From JBAOHV01 sp037045265 (GTDB taxonomy: Bacteria > Actinomycetota > Acidimicrobiia > Acidimicrobiales > Microtrichaceae): a DNA stretch of 64,000 nt. Below, piece by piece: positions 54,418 through 61,490 of this stretch. Position numbers and translations under genes: made by a program. The DNA is taken from positions 124,001 to 188,000 of the forward strand of contig JBAOHV010000015.1 of NCBI GenBank assembly GCA_037045265.1. Reading direction: 5' to 3'. The notes below the pieces were generated by a model. That model searched no databases. It had not been told where the DNA came from and saw only the letters and a list, made by a program, of their open reading frames with translations. Numbering within the stretch: position 1 is the stretch's first letter; each line of letters opens with the position of its first letter.

Positions 54418-55956
54418 TCAGCGGCAGATCGCCGCCAACTCGTCAGCCCGTACGAGCAGGGAAGCCTGACGGATCCGTGCCGACGGCGCCGAAACCGCGG
54501 CGTTCCACCCCTTCCCGGTGAGCGGCGGCCAGGTCCTCTGTGTGAGCACCTGCGCCGACCGGTCACGATCCGCAAGGTCACGGACCTCACCACACGACGA
54601 CAGCTCGCCGATGTCGTCACGGCCTGCCTCGTACCTGATCCAGGACGCCACCAGATCGGTCGTGTACAACGACTCCGGTGATCGTCCGGCGAGGCGTGCA
54701 AGCTCGCCGGTGCCGTCGGACACCTCGCCGACCTGCACGGTCGTAACCGCGGTCGACGCGACCGCCAGCACCGCCAGCAAGAAGGTCGCCCCGAGCACTC
54801 GCCGACTGATCGACTCGGCGCGCTCGGCGACCAGAGCTGCGCCGATGGCGAGCGGCGGGAGCAACGCCACGTTCCAGTACGGATGGATGGCGGCGCCCTG
54901 ACGGAACACGACCGCATAGATCACCGCCAGCGACCAGGTCACCACCAGTGGCACCTTCACATCGGGGCGCCGACGCGCCAGGAACGGACCGGCGAGCAGG
55001 ACCGCGATCGCGAACAGGCGAATGGTGGCTCTGGCGTGGGCCACCTGGCTCTCCGCCCAGGATGCCCAGGAGCCGGCGCCGTCGGCACGCACCAGGGCGA
55101 TCCTCACCAGGTCGGAGAGCGATCCGGCTGCCCACAGGATCCACCCGATGAACGAGGCCGCTCCGAGCACCGTGGCGCAGAGGACCCCGACTTCGTGCGG
55201 TGCGAGCCGGCGGCGGTTGCGCAGGGCACGGACGACCCCTACCGCCGCCAGAAGGGCGGTGAGGATGATCCCCTGGTGCGCGGCAAGTGCGCCAGCGAGT
55301 CCAACGACGCCACAGGCGATGCCGACCCCCGGCTCGGCCGACCCTTCGACGCTCCGCCGCTCACCCGTCTGCCACAACCACAACAGCCCGAACGCGAACG
55401 GCAGCCACACCGCCTCCATGTTCAGCATGAGCCCGTAGAGCTGGAACATGGACGTCCCACCAACCGCGAGCACCCCCAGCGCTCTCGCCGAGGACCGCAT
55501 GCCCAGGGCGCCCAGCCACCCCCAACAGAGCCATACCGCCGCCAGGCTCGACAGCAGCGCTGGTAGCCGTGCGACCCACCGTCCCTCGCCGAACCAGGTC
55601 TGCGCTGCGGCGATCTCCACCCGCAGCAGTGGGGGGTGATGGGCATAGGGCGGCTGTCCGGCGGCTTCGAGCTGTGGAGTCGCTGCTCCGAGACGGCTAT
55701 CGAACCAGCCGTCGGTACGAGCCGAGCGGGAGCCTTCCGCCCACACCGCCGTGTTGAATCCGTCGAAGTCCGGACCGAAGGGCGCGTCGAGGCGGAACCC
55801 GGCAACGACCACGAGAACCAGGCTCACCAGGACCGGAGCGAGCACTGCCCAGCCCACCACGCCGCAGTACCCGGGTGCTGCCTCACCCCGGGCCGGAGTG
55901 CCGTCCTGCGCACCGGGAGCCGTGGCCCGATCCTTCGGGAGCGCCGTTCGTTGCAC
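54418..55956 (-). CDS. GT-C fold glycosyltransferase (GT39/ArnT-like), multipass membrane protein
   Basis: 512 residues with about 10-12 hydrophobic segments. A short cytosolic N-terminus leads to helix 1 and the first extracellular loop FGPDFDGFNTAVWAEGSR, whose acidic residues match the catalytic Asp/Glu position of polyprenyl-phosphate-dependent GT-C enzymes. AAAQTWFGEGRWVARLPALL is typical of the family. The C-terminal 90 residues are soluble. A dolichyl- or decaprenyl-phosphate sugar donor is likely; acceptor unknown. The GTG at 55956 has TAGCCT 5 nt upstream. It is convergent with the SPFH gene. Confidence 0.82.
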   Translation of the reverse strand: MQRTALPKDRATAPGAQDGTPARGEAAPGYCGVVGWAVLAPVLVSLVLVVVAGFRLDAPFGPDFDGFNTAVWAEGSRSARTDGWFDSRLGAATPQLEAAGQPPYAHHPPLLRVEIAAAQTWFGEGRWVARLPALLSSLAAVWLCWGWLGALGMRSSARALGVLAVGGTSMFQLYGLMLNMEAVWLPFAFGLLWLWQTGERRSVEGSAEPGVGIACGVVGLAGALAAHQGIILTALLAAVGVVRALRNRRRLAPHEVGVLCATVLGAASFIGWILWAAGSLSDLVRIALVRADGAGSWASWAESQVAHARATIRLFAIAVLLAGPFLARRRPDVKVPLVVTWSLAVIYAVVFRQGAAIHPYWNVALLPPLAIGAALVAERAESISRRVLGATFLLAVLAVASTAVTTVQVGEVSDGTGELARLAGRSPESLYTTDLVASWIRYEAGRDDIGELSSCGEVRDLADRDRSAQVLTQRTWPPLTGKGWNAAVSAPSARIRQASLLVRADELAAICR

Positions 55957-55961
55957 AGTTC

Positions 55962-55967
55962 AGGCTA
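55962..55967 (-). promoter_or_regulatory. Putative leaderless -10 (TAGCCT)
   Basis: On the minus strand TAGCCT ends 5 nt before the GTG at 55956. Confidence 0.45.
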
Positions 55968-56019
55968 CGGGCCGGATCCGAGGACCGGCCACGAGATCTG
56001 CGTCGGCGAGCCGCTCGGC

Positions 56020-57261
56020 TCAGCGGGACGCGGCGAGCGGAACCAGTTCGAACTCGCCGCTCGGATCGTCCTCGTCCTCGATCACGTTCCAGCCGCAAAG
56101 CTCCGCCAGGCGAACTCGACCCTCCTGTGGGCCCGACGCGATCAGGGAGTCGCCGGGGTGCAGGAGCGCCGAGCCCCGCGGACGGTACAGGTAGCGGTTG
56201 TCGCGACGGATCGCCAGGACGTGGAAGCCCGGCTCGATGTCGAGTTGCAGCTCAGCGAGCGAACGGCCGGCGGCAACCGACCCTGCGGCGACCGGGATCT
56301 GCGTGGCCACGACGTCGGCCTCGCCCAGAGCGAGCTTGACTATCGGGTGGAAGCGCCGGTCGTCGGTGATCAACCAGACCATCTGGTTGGCCTGATCTCC
56401 GAGCTCCGCTGCAGCAGAGGCGAGCTGCAGCAGTCCTCGCAGAGCCGACAGGTCGACATCGTCCTGGGCTGCTCGTAGGACCCACAGCTGGAGGTGGTCC
56501 TTCATCTCGTCCAGCCGCTCGGACAGGTGGCGGACCTCGGCCGCCAACCCGCTGTCGCGCAACGCGAGCGCCGAGTAGGCCAACCCGACAGCAGTCTCGG
56601 AGATGTTCTTCATCTCGACCAGCACGTCGACGGCACGATCCAGGTCGCTCAGCACGCGGGAGTCGGGCACCGGAGGTGGATCCCAGCTCGGCGCGGCGGC
56701 CAACTCGTGCAGCCGCGCGATACCAGCGGGCGAACCGCGCAGGAACAGCACGTCGCCGGGGAGCAGCACCAGGTCGCCGTCGACCTCCTCGATCATCCAC
56801 GAGCGTTCGCGCCGGATCGCGACCACACGCATTCCGCACTGGACGGTGATCTCCAGGTCCTTCAACGGACGGTGAGCCATGTGGGACCCCTCGCGGATCC
56901 ACACGCGGTGAGAGACCTCCTCGGCGTTCGAGAGATCGCCTATCAGCTCGTGGGGGATACCCAGCCGGTGCGTGACGATGCGCGTGATGTCCACAGCAGC
57001 GTTCGCGATGCTCTCGATCGCCGAGATGATCTGCAGAACAGAAGCCATTCCCTCGGCCTCGGCCGGCCGACGAACCGCCATGGTGCACACGGCGCGCATG
57101 TCGTGCACCAGGTCGTTCATGCGCTCCTCGAGCTCGGCGACCTCGGTGGCCATGCCGGGATCGTTGAAGTACACCGCGGCATACGCCAGGTCGACCATGA
57201 TCTCCGAGGTGTCCTTGGCCTCGGCGAGCATGGTCCTCAGACTTCTTGGTCGGTCGTCCAT
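56020..57261 (-). CDS. Duplicated PhoU-like/TrkA-C (RCK_C) cytosolic regulatory protein
   Basis: 413 residues without a membrane segment. Half one (about 1-190) has a PhoU-like helical bundle (TSEIMVDLAYAAVYFND, EVAELEERMNDL) followed by a TrkA-C domain (VVAIRRERSWMIEEV...LLPGDVLFLRGSP). Half two (about 215-405) repeats it: NISETAVGLAYSALALRDSGL, LSERLDEMKDHLQ, then VLAIRRDNRYLYRPRG...LHPGDSLIASGP. TrkA-C domains bind ions or nucleotides, such as c-di-AMP, and control K+ channels and transporters; PhoU folds control phosphate transport. No channel gene is adjacent, so the partner is unknown. The ATG at 57261 has TATTGT 12 nt upstream. Confidence 0.85.
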   Translation of the reverse strand: MDDRPRSLRTMLAEAKDTSEIMVDLAYAAVYFNDPGMATEVAELEERMNDLVHDMRAVCTMAVRRPAEAEGMASVLQIISAIESIANAAVDITRIVTHRLGIPHELIGDLSNAEEVSHRVWIREGSHMAHRPLKDLEITVQCGMRVVAIRRERSWMIEEVDGDLVLLPGDVLFLRGSPAGIARLHELAAAPSWDPPPVPDSRVLSDLDRAVDVLVEMKNISETAVGLAYSALALRDSGLAAEVRHLSERLDEMKDHLQLWVLRAAQDDVDLSALRGLLQLASAAAELGDQANQMVWLITDDRRFHPIVKLALGEADVVATQIPVAAGSVAAGRSLAELQLDIEPGFHVLAIRRDNRYLYRPRGSALLHPGDSLIASGPQEGRVRLAELCGWNVIEDEDDPSGEFELVPLAASR

Positions 57262-57287
57262 ATCGCGACGCTCACAATAGGCGGCGA

Positions 57288-58163
57288 TCAGGCCACTACG
57301 GCCAGCTGGCGCGACTCCGCCAGCAGGCGGCCATCGCGGTCCAGGATCCTGCCATGCTCGACCAGGTAGCCGTCACTTGCGAGTGGGCTGTCGAAGACGA
57401 CGAAGCAGAAGTCCTGCGGGTCCTTCGCCAGACCCCGGAAGTGGATGGTCAGGTCGATCGTCGGCACGGCGATCGGCTGGTCGACCCGACTGAAGATGGG
57501 TGGCATCCAAGCGTCCGTCATCGCTGCGAGCACCGTCTCATCGATCGGTTCGGGCTCGGCCGGGCGGAGCCAACCGCCCGTGAGCGCCTTGCGCTCCCCC
57601 GCTGCCGATGGCCTGAAGGGCAGGTCACCCAGCACCCAACGAAGCTCGTAGTGGCGCCGCATCGGGACGTCGCGGTCGGGGTCCACCTCGACGCGCGGAA
57701 TCGACTCGGGCATCGGTACGGGTGAGCCGTCGGCGAGCAGCGGCAGTCCGGGCCCCTCGTCGAAGGTGATCGTCGATGGCCGCTCCGTCGCCAGGACCCC
57801 GAGGGCCACAACCAGCAGCTTTCCTTCCTGGACCATGCGTGCCGAGACGTTGGTGACCGAGCGACCCGTTCGCTCCACCGTCACCTGGACCTGTACGGGC
57901 CCCTCGACAGGCGCGCGGAGGTAGTGCAGGGTCATCGACCGTGGGCGGCGTCGGGGATCGTCCACCTCGGCGATCATGGCCCGCAGGATCACCGCCGCCA
58001 CGTAGCCGCCGTTCGGACCGTTGACGATCCACCAGCTCGCGTGCATGTGGGCGTCGTAGCGGCCCCCACCGGCGGGACCGACCGCGGTGTGCGAGGCGAA
58101 GACCGTCCGCGCATCATCAGCAGGGCCATCGGCAGGGTTGATCAGCGGCGACATGGACGCCAT
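57288..58163 (-). CDS. Acyl-CoA thioesterase family protein (double hotdog)
   Basis: 291 residues. First hotdog: HASWWIVNGPNGGYVAAVILRAM and RPRSMTLHYLRAPVEGPVQVQV, with the strand RTGRSVTNVSARM. Second: WMPPIFSRVDQPIAVPTIDLTIHFRG. This is the layout of the TesB-like/thioesterase family with the GPNGGY turn. It should hydrolyse acyl-CoA. ATG 58163 or 58154 are both possible starts; no clear Shine-Dalgarno. The gene is divergent from the BI-1 gene and 26 bp downstream of the PhoU/TrkA-C gene start. Confidence 0.82.
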   Translation of the reverse strand: MASMSPLINPADGPADDARTVFASHTAVGPAGGGRYDAHMHASWWIVNGPNGGYVAAVILRAMIAEVDDPRRRPRSMTLHYLRAPVEGPVQVQVTVERTGRSVTNVSARMVQEGKLLVVALGVLATERPSTITFDEGPGLPLLADGSPVPMPESIPRVEVDPDRDVPMRRHYELRWVLGDLPFRPSAAGERKALTGGWLRPAEPEPIDETVLAAMTDAWMPPIFSRVDQPIAVPTIDLTIHFRGLAKDPQDFCFVVFDSPLASDGYLVEHGRILDRDGRLLAESRQLAVVA

Positions 58164-58241
58164 CTTCGACCGCCGGGCACTGACCCGGCCAGTGCACACC
58201 CAGCCGATAGCCTCCTGGCAACCCCAGATGTCGAGGTGACC

Positions 58242-59117
58242 GTGTCCCGCAATCCCGTACTGACAGACGCTGCCTTCGGTGCCACCAGCACCAATAGCGG
58301 TCCCAGCCCTGCTGACGAGTGGGCGGCCGCCCAGGCGTCGACCGCTGCGGCCGCGCCCGACGCTGCCTTCGCCGCAGCTCCTCCATCGATCCCGACCGTC
58401 ACGACCGGGCGCACGATGAGCATCGGAGGCGTCGCGTCGGCGACCCTCGTCATGTTCGCCGTCCTCCTCGTGGGCGCCTGGTACGGATGGACGCTGGTCA
58501 CCGAGACACCGATCCTCAACCCGCTGCCCGACGGCCCGACCGCCACGGCGACCATCGACAGCCCCTTGATCGTGTTCGGTGCACTCATCGCAGCGTTCGT
58601 CCTGGTCCTCGTCTCGACCTTCAAGCCCCCGCTCGCGCGTTTCACCGGCGTGCTGTACGCCGCGCTCGAGGGCGTCGTGCTGGGCGCGATCTCGCATCTC
58701 TACAACGCCCAGTTCGACGGCATCGTCGCCCAGGCGATCATCTGCACCTTCGGCGTGTTCCTGGCGATGATGGTGCTCTACGGCCTGCGGATCCTCCGAG
58801 CGACCCCCCGCTTCGTCAAGGGCGTGGTCGCCGCGACGTTCGGCATCATGCTGCTCTACATCGGCTCGATGATCTGGTCGATCTTCTTCACGACACCATC
58901 GTTCATGGTGAGCTCGTCGCCGCTGAGCATCGGTATCAGCGTCATCATCGTGATCGTCGCAGCCATGAACCTGATCCTCGACTTCGACTTCATCGAGCAG
59001 GGTTCCAAGCGTGGACTACCCGCCCACATGGACTGGTACGCCGCCCTCGGCCTCATGGTCACCCTCGTCTGGCTCTACCTGGAGATGCTGCGTCTGTTGG
59101 CGAAGCTCCGCCAGTGA
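58242..59117 (+). CDS. Bax inhibitor-1/YccA family membrane protein
   Basis: 291 residues, GTG start with a GAGGT Shine-Dalgarno. A soluble Ala/Pro-rich N-terminus (about 70 residues) is followed by seven hydrophobic helices. Landmarks are FTGVLYAALEGVVLGAISHLYN, VVAATFGIMLLYIGSM and the C-terminal MNLILDFDFIEQG and HMDWYAALGLMVTLVWLYLEMLRL with the Asp pair used as a pH sensor in the BsYetJ Ca2+ leak. The family includes YccA, which modulates FtsH, and Ca2+ leak channels. Role here unknown. Confidence 0.92.
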   Translation: MSRNPVLTDAAFGATSTNSGPSPADEWAAAQASTAAAAPDAAFAAAPPSIPTVTTGRTMSIGGVASATLVMFAVLLVGAWYGWTLVTETPILNPLPDGPTATATIDSPLIVFGALIAAFVLVLVSTFKPPLARFTGVLYAALEGVVLGAISHLYNAQFDGIVAQAIICTFGVFLAMMVLYGLRILRATPRFVKGVVAATFGIMLLYIGSMIWSIFFTTPSFMVSSSPLSIGISVIIVIVAAMNLILDFDFIEQGSKRGLPAHMDWYAALGLMVTLVWLYLEMLRLLAKLRQ

Positions 59118-59145
59118 CGGGCAGGACTCAGCTGCCTCGACCGAC

Positions 59146-60482
59146 TCAGCTGCCGTTCGTGCTCCAGTGCCAGGGCTCGGACGGCAGGTTGAAGAACCCG
59201 TAGCGACCCGCGTTGTTGGACAGCCAGACGAACGCCGGGTTGCTCCGAGAGGTGATGAGCACCCCCGATGACGTGAAGTCGATCGCGCGCCCACGCTCGT
59301 GCATTGAGCGCCCCGGAATCGCGGTGGGTGGAACACACGCCGAAGCTGGCTTCTCGTAGATGTCGTAGTACGTCGTGCCGCAGTTGGCGCGCCGGGTGGC
59401 GATCTGCGAGGCCGGGTCCCGGTAGCCGCCACCACGCAAGGAGAACCCGGCGGCAGTCGCAGCGTTCAGGAGCCCCCGCAGGTTCTCGGCAATCGAGGTG
59501 TGCACGTAGATGCCGCCGACGTTGGTGACCTCGGCCCAGGACACCACCCCTGATGGAGGAGCGACGGGCACGGTCGTCGCCGGCGACGTCGTCGGCACCC
59601 TGGTCGTGGTCGTGGGGTTCGAGTTGCCGCCGCTGTTGTTGTTGCCACCGGTCGACGGGGGCGAGGTCGAGGGGCCCGCAGTAACAGGGGTGCCCGCTGC
59701 TGCAGCCACGGACGAGTTCGCTGAGGGCCTCGTCGACGGCGCAGCGCTGCGCAGGGCCAACTCCTCGGCCGCCAGTTGATCGGCGACCGCCTGGTCGACT
59801 GCAGCCAGGGCCGCCGCTTCGGCCAACGCGTCATCGAGTCGCTCGTCGAGCTGTACCGCCAGCTTCTGCTGCTGGGCCCGGATCTTGTCCAGCTCCACCA
59901 GCTGCACCTCGGCATCGCTCGCAGCGTCGGCGTGCCTCACCCGCTGCCACCTCTGCTGCAGCTTCTTCGCGATCCACGACGGCCTGCTGTGCGACCAGTG
60001 CCTCGACGACCTGCTGACGGTTCTCAGTCATGAGCTCCATGACGGTGTGGGCGAAGCCTGCATCGTCTGCGTCGGCGAGCGAAAGGACCCTCAGGGTGTC
60101 TGCGGCCGGGGGACGCATGTAGGCCTCGGCCACGTACTCGGCAACCACGAGTCGGGCGGCCTCGAGGTCGTCGCGCGCATTGGCGACCCTCGCTCGAGCA
60201 TCCGCCAGCTTCGCCTCGGCCGTCAGAGCGGCCTCGCGCGCCTGGTCGACCTGGTCACGCTGAGCGGCGTACCGCTCGTCCATGCCGCGACAGCTCGGCT
60301 CGGACCGCGTCCCGGTCAGCGGTGATCACGTCGACGTCGTCGGCCTTCACCCGGCTGCTGAGCGACCGAGCGTCGGCCGGCAGCGATGCACCCAGGAGAC
60401 CCAGCAGACAGATCGCAGCACCGATGAACCACAGTCGGGCGGTCGAGGTGGGTCCGGTCGAGGTGGGTCCGGTCGAGGTCAT
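59146..60482 (-). CDS. VanY/M15B-type D-alanyl-D-alanine carboxypeptidase with coiled-coil N-terminus, frame broken twice
   Basis: About 445 residues after joining. The start (MTSTGPTSTGPTST) is followed by a membrane helix or signal anchor (LWFIGAAICLLGLLGASLPADA). A long coiled coil follows (AQRDQVDQAREAALTAEAKL, RARVANARDDLEAARLVVAEY), like the N-terminus of peptidoglycan hydrolase activators. A Thr/Pro/Ser-rich linker leads to the peptidase: SMHERGRAIDFT (SxHxxGxAxD zinc motif) and SEPWHW (Glu plus His ligand). It trims peptidoglycan stem peptides. Single extra bases near 60280 and 59940 separate the three frames. The stop is at 59146. Confidence 0.82.
60441..60479. repeat. 15-bp tandem repeat in the 5' coding end
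   Basis: The unit GGTCGAGGTGGGTCC is present twice in full (60441-60455, 60456-60470) and once in part (60471-60479). On the minus strand it encodes TSTGP repeats at the start of the carboxypeptidase. Confidence 0.9.
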
Positions 60483-60675
60483 CGTTCGATCAACGTCCCA
60501 GCCGCTCCGATGGTTGACACCATCACGACCGCGGCAGGCGGGGGACTTGTTTCGCTGCGGGGGGATCGTGCGCGGGCCATCGTCACTCCTGTCGACCGCC
60601 CGCGGAGAACCTTGAGCGTAGCCGTTGGAACCCTGAGCCCGGTGTCAGGTTCCGAGCACGGGGTGCACGACCGGA

Positions 60676-61413
60676 TCACATTCCGAGCAGGCCCCCCAGG
60701 CCGCCACCGGTACCGCTCTGTTGCTGCTGGGCCTGATGGCCTCCTTCGACGACGCTCTCCGACGGCTGCACGAGCACGTAGCCCTGGCCACCGAACGCCA
60801 TCTGGACCAGCTCACCGGTGCCACCGCGCATCATCGACTTGAGCCCACCGGTGTCGACCCGAACGTCCATCGAGACACCTGAGGTCCACAACACGACGGC
60901 GTCCGCGTCTGCGTACGTGGGTGCACCGCTCACGTCCAGCGCGACCGGGTCGCCCTTGGTGGTGACGGCTACGTACCCCGTACCTCGCAGCGAGACGTTG
61001 AACAACCCGCCGGCCATCATCGACGCCCTGCCAGCGTTGACCCGGTGGATGTCCCATTCGATCGATGCCGAGAACGCCAGCACGTTGGCGCCGTTCACCG
61101 AGATCATGTCGTTCTCCAGGTAGATCACCTGGATCTCCGAGGCCATGTCGGCGACGAAGAGCTCGCCCGTGCCCTCGCAGGTCATCATGCTCACACCCTC
61201 GCCGGTCATCTTCGACTTGAGCATCTTGGACAACCCCCCGGACCCGGTGTTCTGGAACCGCACGTCCCCCTGATAGGCGACCATCGATCCGAGCTTGGCC
61301 ATGACCGGGCCGTACTGCATCTGGATCTTCAGCATCTTCTTGTTCTGGAGCGTGAACGGGTCGGCGCCTGCGGTCTCCGCGTACTCCTGGAACAACGAAC
61401 CGTGTATGGGCAT
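60676..61413 (-). CDS. AIM24 family protein
   Basis: 245 residues. The TRAP-like/AIM24 beta-helix is recognisable from KMLKIQMQYGPVMAKLGSMVAY, GDVRFQNTGSGGL, LFVADMASEIQVIYLENDMISVNG and ASIEWDIHRVN, with GLFNVSLRGTGYVAVTTKGDPV. The C-terminus is Gln- and Gly-rich (HQAQQQQSGTGGGLGGLLGM). Bacterial members are of unknown function; yeast Aim24 is mitochondrial. An AGGAG Shine-Dalgarno is 5 nt before the ATG. It may be co-transcribed with dnaE2, 77 bp upstream on the same strand. Confidence 0.85.
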   Translation of the reverse strand: MPIHGSLFQEYAETAGADPFTLQNKKMLKIQMQYGPVMAKLGSMVAYQGDVRFQNTGSGGLSKMLKSKMTGEGVSMMTCEGTGELFVADMASEIQVIYLENDMISVNGANVLAFSASIEWDIHRVNAGRASMMAGGLFNVSLRGTGYVAVTTKGDPVALDVSGAPTYADADAVVLWTSGVSMDVRVDTGGLKSMMRGGTGELVQMAFGGQGYVLVQPSESVVEGGHQAQQQQSGTGGGLGGLLGM

Positions 61414-61490
61414 GATGACTCCTGGGGCCTTCGTCGGTGGTGGGTGATGGCGATCCCACCGTATCCATCGGAGGATCCCACTGGGTGTCT

